Source: Kribbella antibiotica
GTDB lineage: Bacteria; Actinomycetota; Actinomycetes; Propionibacteriales; Kribbellaceae
Direction: 5' to 3'
NCBI RefSeq assembly: GCF_004349055.1
Contig: NZ_SMKX01000058.1
Coordinates: 1-47,641 of the forward strand
DNA: 47,641 nt
A program made the position numbers and the translations under genes. Position 1 is the stretch's first letter; each line of letters begins with the position of its first letter. Shown piece after piece: positions 8,280 through 16,412 of the stretch. Below the pieces are notes generated by a model, which was not told where the DNA came from, did not search any database, and was given only the letters and a program-made list of their open reading frames with translations.

Positions 8280-9078
8280 GCTCCTCGACCCGGCCGAGCA
8301 GGCTCGGGTCGAGGTCGGAGAAGTTCTTCACCTTGGACAGCATGTGCTGCCAGGCCGCGGCGACGTCGGCCTGGTCGGTGGCCGGCCAGCCGAACGACTG
8401 CAGCACACCTTTCTTCCAGTCCTGGCCGTGCGGAATCCGCGGCCAGGCCTTGATGCCGACCGTGGCCGGTTTGATCGCCTCCCAGACGTCGATGAACGGA
8501 TGCCCGACGATCCGCACGTACCGGTTGTCGATCTGGGCGGCGATCTTCGATTCCTTGGAGCCCTCGACCAGGTGGTCGACCAGGACGCCGAGCCGGCGGC
8601 CGGGGGCGGGCTGGAAGCGGTTCACGATCTCGGGCAGGTCGTCGATACCGCCGAGGTACTCGACGACGACGCCCTCGATCCGCAGGTCGTCACCCCAGAC
8701 CTTCTCGACCAGCTCCGCGTCATGGCGGCCCTCGACGTAGATCCGGCTGGCCCGGGCCACCCTGGCCCGGACATTGTCGACCGCGACCGAACCGGACGCC
8801 GTACGGGTCTTCTTGGCCGGGCCCGCCTTCTTCGGTGGTTGCAGGCTGACCGGCTTGCCATCCAGCCAGAAGCCCGGACCCGTCGGGTACGTGCGGACCT
8901 GGCCGTGCCGGTCCTCGAGATCGACCACGCCGTGCTCCCAGCGCACGATCGCGCCGACGAATCCGGACGTGGGTTCCTCGACCACCATGCCCTTCTCCAT
9001 CGCGACCTCGACGGTCCGCCCGTTCTTGGGCTTGCGCCAGTCCCCACTCAGTACGTCGTTTCCATACCGATCAGCCAC
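8254..9078 (-). CDS. DUF3097 family protein
   Basis: 274 aa, soluble. The sequence fits DUF3097, a conserved actinobacterial family often found near hemW. The N-terminal part (about residues 1-75) looks like a small beta domain. The middle IYVEGRHDAELVEKVWG followed by VVEYLGGIDDL resembles the acidic core of Toprim-like folds, which would suggest a nucleic-acid function; that link is my inference. It overlaps the start-side permease gene by 8 bp, so the two are likely co-transcribed, and its 3' end overlaps the convergent patatin gene by 26 bp. Confidence 0.85.
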   Translation of the reverse strand: MADRYGNDVLSGDWRKPKNGRTVEVAMEKGMVVEEPTSGFVGAIVRWEHGVVDLEDRHGQVRTYPTGPGFWLDGKPVSLQPPKKAGPAKKTRTASGSVAVDNVRARVARASRIYVEGRHDAELVEKVWGDDLRIEGVVVEYLGGIDDLPEIVNRFQPAPGRRLGVLVDHLVEGSKESKIAAQIDNRYVRIVGHPFIDVWEAIKPATVGIKAWPRIPHGQDWKKGVLQSFGWPATDQADVAAAWQHMLSKVKNFSDLDPSLLGRVEELIDFVTLD

Positions 9079-10582
9079 GCCCCAACCGTACCGGCTTGCT
9101 GAGCAGCAAGTAGGTAACGAAACCGGCCACCAGGCCGACGATCCAGGAGTAGTCGTACAAGGGCTTGAGGAACGGGATCAGGCCGTCAGCGGGGAAGGGG
9201 CCGGCGCCTGGGTTCGAGTACGCGCCGCCGACCGCGAGGAGCGAGCCGAAGATCGTGGCGACGACAGCGCGCCAGTTCCAGCCGGCTGAGTACCAGTAGC
9301 GGCCGGACGACTTGTAGAGGTCGGGCAGCACCAGCGCCGTACGGTCCAGGAACCAGTAGCCGGCGATCAGGACACCGGCGACCGAGGCGAGCAGGCCGCC
9401 GTAGAAGGACAGCCAGACGAAGATGTAGATCGACGGGTCGGAGATCAGTCGCCACGGCTGGATCACGACGCCGATGACACCGGTGAGCAGACCGGCGGTG
9501 CGGAAGGTCAGCCAGCGCGGCAACGCGTTAGCGAAGTCGTACGACGGGCTGACGACGTTGGCCGCCACATTGCAGGACATGGTGGCGAGGATCGCCATGA
9601 TCAACCCGATCGTGACGACCACCGGGTTCTCGAACCGCCGGGTCAGCTCGACCGGGTCCCAGATCGCCGAACCGTAGACGATCACGGTGCCCGAGGTGGT
9701 GATGATCGAGACCAGCGCGATGAACGACATCGTCGTCGGCAGGCCGATGATCTGCCCGATCACCTGCTGGCGCTGGCCTTTGCCGAACCGGGTGAAGTCC
9801 GGCATGTTCAGGCTGAGCGTCGCCCAGAACGCGATCATGCCCATCAGCGACGGCGCGAAGATCGTCCAGAAGTCGGAGCCCCAGCCGAGCTTCGACGGCT
9901 GCGACAGGATCGGGCCGAAGCCACCGGCCTTGACCAGGATCGCGATCATCAGCGCCAGGAACGCCACCGTGACCAGCGGTGCCGCCCAGTTCTCGAACCG
10001 GCGCAGTCCCTCGATCCCGCGCCAGATCAGGGCCATCTGCAGCAGCCAGAAGAGGCCGAAGCTGAGCCACATCGTCCACGGATGACCGCCGACCGCGGAC
10101 GCGTCGGTCCAGCCCTTGCCGAACAGTTCACCGGCGATCACGTAGATCGCCTGACCGCCGATCCAGGTCTGGATACCGAACCAGCCGCAGGCGACGAACG
10201 CCCGCAGCAGCGCCGGGAAGTTCGCGCCGCGGACGCCGTAGAAGGCGCGCGCGAAGACCGGGAACGGGATGCCGTACTTGGTGCCCGCATGGCTGTTCAG
10301 CAACAGCGGGACCAGCACGATCAGGTTCCCCAGTGTGATCGTGAGGAAGGCCTGCAGCCAGTTCATCCCGAGTGTGACGAGCCCCGCGGCCAGCAGGTAG
10401 CTCGGGATGTTGTGAGCCATCCCCATCCACAAGGCGGCGTAGTTGTACGTCGTCCAGTTCCGCTCCGGCAGCCTCGTCGGAGCGAGCTCCGCGTTGCCGT
10501 ACGGACTGTTCGCGACCGCATCCGGATCGGTCAGTTCGACCCGGCCGTCCGGATGTGTCGTCTGCTCAGTGGTGGTGGCCAT
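9071..10582 (-). CDS. NCS1-family nucleobase:cation symporter (cytosine/uracil/allantoin type)
   Basis: 503 aa with about 12 hydrophobic segments and the NCS1 signature near the N-terminus (NRNW-like ERNWTTYNYAALWMGM, then HAGTKYGIPFPVFARAFYG at about residue 98). These proteins import nucleobases, hydantoins or allantoin with Na+ or H+. The substrate cannot be fixed from sequence alone. A strong promoter with TTGACA and GCAACT lies directly upstream and would give an almost leaderless mRNA. The downstream DUF3097 gene overlaps by 8 bp. Confidence 0.9.
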   Translation of the reverse strand: MATTTEQTTHPDGRVELTDPDAVANSPYGNAELAPTRLPERNWTTYNYAALWMGMAHNIPSYLLAAGLVTLGMNWLQAFLTITLGNLIVLVPLLLNSHAGTKYGIPFPVFARAFYGVRGANFPALLRAFVACGWFGIQTWIGGQAIYVIAGELFGKGWTDASAVGGHPWTMWLSFGLFWLLQMALIWRGIEGLRRFENWAAPLVTVAFLALMIAILVKAGGFGPILSQPSKLGWGSDFWTIFAPSLMGMIAFWATLSLNMPDFTRFGKGQRQQVIGQIIGLPTTMSFIALVSIITTSGTVIVYGSAIWDPVELTRRFENPVVVTIGLIMAILATMSCNVAANVVSPSYDFANALPRWLTFRTAGLLTGVIGVVIQPWRLISDPSIYIFVWLSFYGGLLASVAGVLIAGYWFLDRTALVLPDLYKSSGRYWYSAGWNWRAVVATIFGSLLAVGGAYSNPGAGPFPADGLIPFLKPLYDYSWIVGLVAGFVTYLLLSKPVRLGRG

Positions 10583-10588
10583 GGATCA

Positions 10589-10617
10589 AGTTGCCCCTTT
10601 CACCGAACGTGTGTCAA
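10589..10617 (-). promoter_or_regulatory. Promoter of the NCS1 permease gene
   Basis: On the minus strand, TTGACA (10612-10617) is followed after 17 nt by GCAACT (10589-10594), then 6 nt and the ATG at 10582. The perfect -35 box and spacing make this one of the better promoters in the window, and the transcript would begin at about the start codon. Confidence 0.55.
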
Positions 10618-10627
10618 CGAGTAACTA

Positions 10628-11110
10628 CTACTTCACCAGACGCAAGGTGAGCGGGTACTTGTACGGCAGGCCCTTGCTGGCGGCAATGGTGGCGAGAATC
10701 GCGAACACCAGTGCGGCGGCCCAGACGGCGAAGAACGTCAGGAAGCCGATGAACACCACCATCAGGATCGACGAGGCGATGTACCCGATGGTGACGGTGA
10801 TCTGGAAGTTCAGCGACTCGACGGCGTGTGCGCGCACCATCGGCGACTTCTCGCCCTGGACGAGCAGCACGACCAGCGGCGCGATGAACCCGGCCACGAT
10901 CGTGAGGATGTGCGCCAGCAGCGCCCAGGTGCGCTCGTCCTGCGGGCTCAGCGGCTGCGGCTGGTACGGCTGCTGCTGGCTCTGTGACTGCTGGAAGGCC
11001 GGCGGCGGCTGGAACTGCTGGCCGGCCGGCGGAACGTAGTTGTTCTGCGGCGGCGGGTTGTAGCTCGGCGGTTCAGTGTTCTGCGGCTCGGTGTTCTGCG
11101 GTTCGGTCAT
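10628..11110 (-). CDS. DUF4870 domain membrane protein
   Basis: 160 aa from the ATG at 11108-11110; the open frame reaches back to 11170 but those residues look non-coding. The first 65 residues are low-complexity Pro/Gln/Asn/Ser, with a repeated EPQNT unit. They are followed by LSPQDERTWALLAHI and three hydrophobic segments typical of DUF4870 (Tic20-like small membrane proteins). Function is unknown. No Shine-Dalgarno is seen; instead TACCGT ends 7 nt before the ATG, so translation may be leaderless. The gene lies 45 bp before the permease start. Confidence 0.85.
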   Translation of the reverse strand: MTEPQNTEPQNTEPPSYNPPPQNNYVPPAGQQFQPPPAFQQSQSQQQPYQPQPLSPQDERTWALLAHILTIVAGFIAPLVVLLVQGEKSPMVRAHAVESLNFQITVTIGYIASSILMVVFIGFLTFFAVWAAALVFAILATIAASKGLPYKYPLTLRLVK

Positions 11111-11117
11111 GCCGAGA

Positions 11118-11123
11118 ACGGTA
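11118..11123 (-). promoter_or_regulatory. Leaderless -10 box of the DUF4870 gene
   Basis: TACCGT on the minus strand, then 7 nt, then the ATG at 11110. A TTGACC lies upstream at 11144-11149, but the 20-nt spacing is longer than ideal. Confidence 0.4.
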
Positions 11124-11158
11124 AGGCTCTCAGGTATACCGATGGTCAAGTTGTGGCG

Positions 11159-11184
11159 TCGATCGTGCACCTGTGCACGATCGA
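11159..11184 (-). terminator. Perfect 12-bp hairpin after the metallo-hydrolase gene
   Basis: TCGATCGTGCAC (11159-11170) pairs perfectly with 11173-11184 across a 2-nt centre. It lies 4 nt beyond the hydrolase stop codon. There is no T-run, which is common for actinobacterial hairpin terminators. As a near-palindrome it could also be an operator for the DUF4870 gene. Confidence 0.6.
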
Positions 11185-11188
11185 GCGC

Positions 11189-11953
11189 TCAGCTCGGCCC
11201 GAGCAGCGGGATCGTCGGCCGCCGCGGCGGTCCGAGAACTTCATACGCTCGCTTGATCGCGTCCTGCAGTTCGGCCGCATCCCACGGCCAGCCGTCCTGG
11301 TGCTCAAGGGCTTTCTCGAGCGACGTCCCCGCATGGTGCAGGTCGGAGATCACGTTGGCGACCTGGCCGAGCTCTGCGGACTGGTTGGTCGCGAACGCCG
11401 CGTCGACCACTGCGCCATGACCCGGTACGACGGTCGCGCCCTTCGGCATCGTCCCGATGACCCGCTCCAGCGTGTCCGGCCACTCGAGCGGGAACGAGTC
11501 GTCGCCGTACTGCGGGGGCTGTGACTCCTCGATCAGGTCGCCGAGGAAGAACACATTCACATCCGGTACGACGGCCACCGCGTCGCCGGCGGTGTGTCCG
11601 TTGCCCAGGTACAGCAGCTCGACCCGTCGATCACCAAGGTCGATCACCTTCGCGACCGCGAACGACTCGGCCTTCAAGTCGATCGCCGCGATCGTGTTCT
11701 CGTGCGCGTAGGCGGTCGCCTCCGCGAACACGCTGTTCCCGTTCACGTGGTCGTAGTGCGAGTGCGTGTTGACGACCCACCGCACCGGCTGGTCGGTCAC
11801 CTCACGAATGTGCCCGAGCAGTTCCTCGGCCTCTTCGGTCGTGGCGCGGGTGTCGATCACCAACGCGCCACCGCTTCCGACGACCAACCCGATGTTCAGG
11901 TCCAACTCGTCGTACCGCCGCACCCAGCACCTGTCGCCCAGCTCAACCCACAT
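11189..11953 (-). CDS. Metallo-beta-lactamase fold hydrolase
   Basis: 254 aa. The metal-binding motif HSHYDH is at residues 64-69 (His64, His66, Asp68, His69). Further ligands are His120 (GNGHTAGD), Asp139 (LGDLIE) and His179 (PGHG). The set supports a dinuclear zinc or iron hydrolase. The substrate is unknown; close family members range from lactonases to general esterases. No signal peptide is present, so it is cytosolic. It lies 10 bp after the EF-Tu-like gene on the same strand, suggesting one transcript, and is followed by a strong hairpin. Confidence 0.9.
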   Translation of the reverse strand: MWVELGDRCWVRRYDELDLNIGLVVGSGGALVIDTRATTEEAEELLGHIREVTDQPVRWVVNTHSHYDHVNGNSVFAEATAYAHENTIAAIDLKAESFAVAKVIDLGDRRVELLYLGNGHTAGDAVAVVPDVNVFFLGDLIEESQPPQYGDDSFPLEWPDTLERVIGTMPKGATVVPGHGAVVDAAFATNQSAELGQVANVISDLHHAGTSLEKALEHQDGWPWDAAELQDAIKRAYEVLGPPRRPTIPLLGPS

Positions 11954-11963
11954 GCCGACGACC

Positions 11964-12299
11964 CTACTTGCCGATCACATCGCCTCTGGTCACCTGGTCC
12001 TTGCCCAGCCCGCGCAGGAGCAGACCGACGTTGTCGCCGGCGTTCGCCACGGTCGTGGTCTTCCGGAACATCTCGATGCCGTCGATCTGGGTCTGCAGCA
12101 GGACCTGGCCGGCCCGGGTGACCACCACCTCGTCACCGACCGTCGCGCTGCCGGACAGCACCCGCCCGGTCACCACAGTGCCGCGGCCGGTGATCGAGAA
12201 GACGTCCTCGATCGCCATCCCGAACGGGCCGGACGGCACGACATCCTGCGGCCGATCCGGCACGGAGTCCTGTGGGGTCTTCCAAAACTTCCAGCTCAT
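11964..12299 (-). CDS. Free-standing EF-Tu domain II-like beta-barrel protein
   Basis: 111 aa. From about residue 28 it aligns with domain II of EF-Tu: ITGRGTVVTGRVLSG, then GIEMFRK, then AGDNVGLLLRG and RGDVIGK. No GTPase domain (no Walker A, DCPG or NKCD) and no domain III is present, and the gene has its own start, so it is not an EF-Tu fragment cut by a frameshift here. EF-Tu domain II contacts the aminoacyl end of tRNA and the GTPase core. A role in RNA or translation-factor binding is a guess. No Shine-Dalgarno is clear; TAGGGT ends 6 nt before the ATG. Confidence 0.85.
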   Translation of the reverse strand: MSWKFWKTPQDSVPDRPQDVVPSGPFGMAIEDVFSITGRGTVVTGRVLSGSATVGDEVVVTRAGQVLLQTQIDGIEMFRKTTTVANAGDNVGLLLRGLGKDQVTRGDVIGK

Positions 12300-12305
12300 G
12301 GGCCG

Positions 12306-12311
12306 ACCCTA
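12306..12311 (-). promoter_or_regulatory. Leaderless -10 box of the EF-Tu-like gene
   Basis: TAGGGT on the minus strand, then CGGCCC, then the ATG at 12299. The AGGG could also act as a weak Shine-Dalgarno, so the leaderless reading is not certain. Confidence 0.35.
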
Positions 12312-12407
12312 GACCGTGACGGGGACAGAAGCTTAAGGTCGATTTGCGAATCTTCCGGTGGTTGCTACGAAACTTTCGCTCCGTTGAATTGTTGAAAGGT
12401 GGTTGAT

Positions 12408-13049
12408 GTGACGACACGACGCGCGCTGGTGGTGCGGGGTGGCTGGGACGGGCATGTGCCGGTCGAGGCGACCGAACTGTTCATTCCGTACCTGAAGGAG
12501 AACGGGTACGACGTCACCACGTCGGAGAGCACCGAGAGCTACCTGGATCTCGACGGGGTCGACCTGGTGCTGCAGTGCGTGTCGATGGGGGAGACGAAGC
12601 CGGAGCACATCAAGAGCCTGGCCGACGCGATCCGTGGCGGGACCGGGTTCGCCGGCTGGCACGGCGGGATCGTGGACTCGTTCCGGGAGAACACCGACTA
12701 CAGCTTCATCACTGGTGGGCAGTTCATCTCGCACCCGCACAACTTCACCGACTACCGCGTCGAGGTGGTCGCAGAGCACCCGATCGTCGAGGGCATCACG
12801 CATTTCGACGTGCACACCGAGCAGTACTACCTGCACGTGGACCCGACCAACGACGTACTGGCCACCACCACTCTCGCCTCGCACCCGGACTTCCCGTGGA
12901 TCGAGGGGGCCGTGATGCCGGCGGTCTGGACGCGTACGTGGGGCGAGGGGCGCGTGTTCGTCTGCACAGTCGGTCACAAGCTCGACGACTTCGACGTACC
13001 CGAGGTGCGCACGATCATCGAGCGGGGGCTGCTGTGGGCGAGCAAGTGA
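12408..13049 (+). CDS. ThuA-like domain protein (trehalose utilisation family)
   Basis: 213 aa from GTG 12408, which follows GAAAGG by a normal distance; another in-frame GTG at 12399 overlaps that site. The fold is the class I glutamine amidotransferase-like ThuA type: RALVVRGGWDGH at the N-terminus, GWHGG at about residue 82, and the closing GRVFVCTVGHKLDDF. ThuA proteins are linked to oxidation of disaccharides or glycosides together with Gfo/Idh dehydrogenases. The next gene is such a dehydrogenase and overlaps this one, supporting a joint role in sugar catabolism. The exact substrate is unknown. Confidence 0.88.
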   Translation: MTTRRALVVRGGWDGHVPVEATELFIPYLKENGYDVTTSESTESYLDLDGVDLVLQCVSMGETKPEHIKSLADAIRGGTGFAGWHGGIVDSFRENTDYSFITGGQFISHPHNFTDYRVEVVAEHPIVEGITHFDVHTEQYYLHVDPTNDVLATTTLASHPDFPWIEGAVMPAVWTRTWGEGRVFVCTVGHKLDDFDVPEVRTIIERGLLWASK

Positions 13050-14131
13050 CCCGCGTCGGCATCGTCGGCACTGGAGTCATCTCCGGTACCTACCTGGACC
13101 ACCTGGCCAAGCTCCCCGGTGTCGAGGTGGTCGCAGTGGCCGACCTGGACCTCGCCCGGGCCCAGGCCGTCGCCACGGACAGCGTCCGCGCGCTCTCGCC
13201 GGATGACCTGTACGCCGCTGACGACGTCGACATCGTGGTGAACCTGACCATCCCGGCAGCCCACGCCGCCGTGCACCAGGCCGCACTGGCTGCGGGCAAG
13301 CACGTGTACGGCGAGAAGCCGTTGGCCATGGACCGTGCTGAGGCCGAGCCGCTGCTCAAGTACGCCGCTGCGAACGACCTGCGCATCGGCTGCGCACCCG
13401 ACACCGTCCTGGGCACCGGCACTCAGACGGCTCGCGCAGTGATCGACCGTGGCGACATTGGCACCCCACATGCGGCCACTGCCTTCATGGTCACGCCCGG
13501 CCACGAGCTGTGGCACCCGGCGCCCGAGTTCTACTACCAGCCCGGCGGCGGTCCGGTCCTCGACATGGGCCCGTACTACATCACCAGCCTGGTCACCCTC
13601 CTAGGACCCGTACGGCGGGTAACCGCGCGAGCGGGCCAGTCAAAGCAGGAGCGGATGATCCACACCGGCCCCCGCGCTGGGACCGTGTTCCCGGTCGAGG
13701 TGCCGACGCACGTGACCGGCGTACTGGAGCATGAGTCCGGTGCCCTGACCACTGTGCTGATGTCCTTCGACGTGTGGGCCGGCCGGCTCCCGCGGATCGA
13801 GGTGCACGGCACCGACGGCAGTCTGTCCGTTCCGGACCCCAACGGCTTCGACGGAGCGGTCGAGCTCGTCACGGCGGCGCAGCGGGAGTGGACCGAGGTG
13901 CCAACAGCCGGTGGGTACGCCGGAGCGGGTCGGGGTGTTGGTGTCGCGGACATGGCCCGGGCTTTGCGCAACGGCGAACCGCACCGCGCGAATGGTGAGC
14001 TGGCCTACCACGTGCTCGACGTACTGGAGTCTTTTATCGACTCCGCCGTACAGGATCAGCCTCTTGATGTGGCCAGTACAGTGACGCGCCCCGCAGCCGT
14101 TCCATTGGGAGCGACGCCGGACACCGCCTAG
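13034..14131 (+). CDS. Gfo/Idh/MocA-family oxidoreductase
   Basis: 365 aa. The N-terminal Rossmann motif is GIVGTGVISG, followed by the family signature GEKPLAMD at about residue 100 that positions nicotinamide. The C-terminal alpha/beta domain has GGGPVLDMGPYY. I chose the GTG at 13034 because GCGGGGG precedes it; a GTG at 13046, which would overlap the ThuA stop as GTGA, is also possible. It probably oxidises or epimerises a sugar or sugar-like substrate with NAD(P). The overlap with the ThuA-like gene indicates translational coupling. Its TAG stop is also the start of the hrcA -10 box. Confidence 0.9.
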   Translation: MGEQVTRVGIVGTGVISGTYLDHLAKLPGVEVVAVADLDLARAQAVATDSVRALSPDDLYAADDVDIVVNLTIPAAHAAVHQAALAAGKHVYGEKPLAMDRAEAEPLLKYAAANDLRIGCAPDTVLGTGTQTARAVIDRGDIGTPHAATAFMVTPGHELWHPAPEFYYQPGGGPVLDMGPYYITSLVTLLGPVRRVTARAGQSKQERMIHTGPRAGTVFPVEVPTHVTGVLEHESGALTTVLMSFDVWAGRLPRIEVHGTDGSLSVPDPNGFDGAVELVTAAQREWTEVPTAGGYAGAGRGVGVADMARALRNGEPHRANGELAYHVLDVLESFIDSAVQDQPLDVASTVTRPAAVPLGATPDTA

Positions 14132-14134
14132 ACT
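14105..14134 (+). promoter_or_regulatory. Promoter of the hrcA-dnaJ operon
   Basis: TTGGGA (14105-14110), an 18-nt spacer, then TAGACT (14129-14134). The -10 box overlaps both the stop codon of the upstream gene and the first base pairs of the CIRCE element, so HrcA bound to CIRCE would exclude RNA polymerase. Confidence 0.6.
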
Positions 14135-14159
14135 GGCACTCTGACTTTGTGAGTGCCAA
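14133..14159. promoter_or_regulatory. CIRCE operator (HrcA binding site)
   Basis: CTGGCACTC (14133-14141), 9 nt, GAGTGCCAA (14151-14159). The arms match at 8 of 9 positions and follow the CIRCE consensus TTAGCACTC-N9-GAGTGCTAA. It directly precedes hrcA, implying autoregulation of the heat-shock operon. Confidence 0.9.
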
Positions 14160-14193
14160 GCAATAGCGGCGGAGCTGGGAGAGGGTGGTGCGC

Positions 14194-15216
14194 GTGCTGG
14201 ACGAGCGCAAGTTGGATGTGCTCCGCGCCATCGTCGAGGACTACGTGGCCACCCACGAGCCGGTCGGCTCGAAGACTCTGGTCGACCGGCACAACCTCGG
14301 CGTCTCCCCGGCCACCGTGCGCAACGACATGGCCGCGCTGGAGGAGGAGGGGTACATCACCCAGCCCCACACCAGCGCCGGCCGGATCCCGACCGATGCC
14401 GGCTACCGGCTGTTCGTCGACAAGCTCAGCACCGTCAAGACGCTGTCCGCGGCCGAGAAGAAGGCCATCACGTCCTTCCTCGGCGGCGCAGTCGACCTGG
14501 ACGACGTGGTCAAGCGGACCGTCCGGCTGCTGGCCCAGATCACCCGCCAGGTCGCGATCGTGCAGTATCCGTCGCTCAACCGGTCGAGCGTTCGGCACAT
14601 CGAGGTCGTCACGATGACCCCGAGCCGGCTGCTCCTGGTGCTGATCACCAGCAACGGCCGGGTCGAGCAGCGGATCGTGGAGCTGCCGCACGAGATCGAC
14701 GAGCAGCTCGTCGCCGACCTGCGCTCGCGGCTGAACACGGCGATGACCGGCCAGCGCATGACCGAGGCGACCACCTCGCTGGCCAACGTCACCGACAGCT
14801 TCGCGCCGGCTGACCGGCCGCAGGTGGCCGCGATCGTCACCACCCTGCTCGAAGCCTTCACCGACGAGATGGGTGAGCAGCGGATCGCCGTCGGCGGCGC
14901 CGCCAACCTGACCCGGTACGGCGACGACTTCGAGCGGAACGTGAAGCCCGTGCTGGAGGCGCTGGAGGAGCACGTCATCCTGCTCAAGCTCCTCGGCGAG
15001 GCGACCCACCCGCAGACCCTGACCGTCCGCATCGGCCACGAGAACCCGTTCGAGGAGATGGCGACCACCTCGGTGATCGCCACCGGTTACGGCTCGAAGT
15101 CGGAGTCGCTGGCCACCCTCGGCATCGTCGGCCCGACGCACATGGACTACCCGAGCACGATGGGCGCCGTACGGGCCGTCGCGCGGTACGTCAGCCAGAT
15201 CCTGGCTGAATCATGA
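14194..15216 (+). CDS. hrcA: HrcA, heat-inducible transcription repressor
   Basis: 340 aa. I chose GTG 14194 because the family starts just before the LDERKLDVLRAIV segment and GGGAGAGGG lies at a suitable distance; in-frame GTGs at 14185 and 14188 sit on top of that site. An N-terminal winged helix is evident (LGVSPATVRNDMAALEEEGYI, described here by its ends at about residues 36-57, and TSAGRIPTDAGYR). The C-terminal part ends with MDYPSTMGAVRAVARYVS, typical of HrcA. It represses chaperone genes through CIRCE and loses activity on heat stress. A CIRCE site lies 35 bp upstream, and dnaJ follows 37 bp downstream. Confidence 0.95.
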   Translation: MLDERKLDVLRAIVEDYVATHEPVGSKTLVDRHNLGVSPATVRNDMAALEEEGYITQPHTSAGRIPTDAGYRLFVDKLSTVKTLSAAEKKAITSFLGGAVDLDDVVKRTVRLLAQITRQVAIVQYPSLNRSSVRHIEVVTMTPSRLLLVLITSNGRVEQRIVELPHEIDEQLVADLRSRLNTAMTGQRMTEATTSLANVTDSFAPADRPQVAAIVTTLLEAFTDEMGEQRIAVGGAANLTRYGDDFERNVKPVLEALEEHVILLKLLGEATHPQTLTVRIGHENPFEEMATTSVIATGYGSKSESLATLGIVGPTHMDYPSTMGAVRAVARYVSQILAES

Positions 15217-15253
15217 CGAATCTGAAGAATTCCACCAACCCTTGGTCTGGAGT

Positions 15254-16396
15254 ATGAGCACCGATTACTACGCCGTCCTGGGCGTCAGCCGTGACGCTTC
15301 AGCGGAAGAGATCAAGAAGGCGTACCGCAAGCTGGCACGCCAATACCACCCGGACGTCAACGACTCCGAGGACGCGCACCACAAGTTCCAGGAGATCGGC
15401 CGCGCGTTCCAGGTGCTGAGCGATCCGCAGAAGCGGCAGATGCACGACCTCGGCGGCGATCCGTTCGCGTCCGCCGGTGGTGGCGCCGGCGGATTCCCCG
15501 GCGGTCAGGCGTTCACGTTCACCGACATCATGGACGCGTTCTTCGGCCAGACCGGTGGGGCGACCCGCGGTCCGCGGCCGCGCACGCGCCGTGGCCAGGA
15601 CGCACTGATCCCGCTGCGGATCGATCTGGCCGAGGCGGCCTTCGGGACGACTCGCGAGCTCAAGGTCGACACCGCGGTGCTGTGCCCGACCTGTTCGGGT
15701 TCCGGCGCGAATGCCGGCTCTGAGCCGGTCACCTGCGAGATCTGCCACGGCCGTGGCGAGGTGACGCACACGCAGCGCTCGTTCCTCGGCGAGGTGCGCA
15801 CGATGCGTCCCTGCCCGACCTGTCGCGGCTTCGGCACGACCATCCCGAACCCGTGCGTCGAGTGCGCCGGTGACGGCCGCGTCCGCTCCCGCCGTACCGT
15901 CACCGTCAAGATTCCCGGCGGCGTCGACTCCGGCACCCGCGTCCAGCTGTCCGGCCAGGGCGAGGTCGGCCCCGGCGGTGGCCCGGCCGGCGACCTGTAC
16001 GTCGAGATCGAGGTCGAGCAGCACGAGGTCTTCACCCGCAACGGCGACGACCTGCACTGCACGGTCACGCTGCCGATGACGGCGGCCGCTCTCGGGACGA
16101 CGATCGACCTGCCGACGCTGGAGGGCGAGACCACCCCGCTGGAGATCCGCCCCGGCACCCAGTCCGGTACGGCGCACACCCTGACCGCGCGCGGTGTTCC
16201 GCGACTGCGGCACGCGGGTCGCGGCGACCTGATCGTCCAGATCATCGTCGAGACCCCGACCAAGCTCGACGACAGCCAGATCGAGATGCTCAAGCAGCTC
16301 GCCACGGCTCGCGGCGAGGAGCGTCCGCACGGCCAGATCCAGGCCGCCCACAAGGGCGTCTTCGGCCGGCTTCGCGACGCGTTCGGCCCACACTAA
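15254..16396 (+). CDS. dnaJ: DnaJ, Hsp40 co-chaperone
   Basis: 380 aa. The J domain has HPD at residues 32-34, followed by a Gly/Phe-rich region. Four CxxCxGxG-type zinc-binding repeats come next (CPTCSGSG, CEICHGRG, CPTCRGFG, CVECAGDG). The C-terminal substrate-binding domains complete the type I layout. It stimulates DnaK ATPase and delivers unfolded clients. It is the hrcA-linked DnaJ copy of actinobacteria. The ATG at 15254 has GGAG too close for ideal spacing; coupling to hrcA may help. Confidence 0.95.
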   Translation: MSTDYYAVLGVSRDASAEEIKKAYRKLARQYHPDVNDSEDAHHKFQEIGRAFQVLSDPQKRQMHDLGGDPFASAGGGAGGFPGGQAFTFTDIMDAFFGQTGGATRGPRPRTRRGQDALIPLRIDLAEAAFGTTRELKVDTAVLCPTCSGSGANAGSEPVTCEICHGRGEVTHTQRSFLGEVRTMRPCPTCRGFGTTIPNPCVECAGDGRVRSRRTVTVKIPGGVDSGTRVQLSGQGEVGPGGGPAGDLYVEIEVEQHEVFTRNGDDLHCTVTLPMTAAALGTTIDLPTLEGETTPLEIRPGTQSGTAHTLTARGVPRLRHAGRGDLIVQIIVETPTKLDDSQIEMLKQLATARGEERPHGQIQAAHKGVFGRLRDAFGPH

Positions 16397-16412
16397 AGGC
16401 GGCGTACCAACG

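Noticed and set aside
11030..11107. Tandem 15-bp repeat at the start of the DUF4870 gene
   Set aside because: It encodes the repeated EPQNT of a low-complexity N-terminus and has only two to three units; it is not a mobile or CRISPR repeat.
12368..12378. CGAAACTTTCG palindrome before the ThuA-like gene
   Set aside because: Eleven bases with no extension and no second copy; too short to support an operator.
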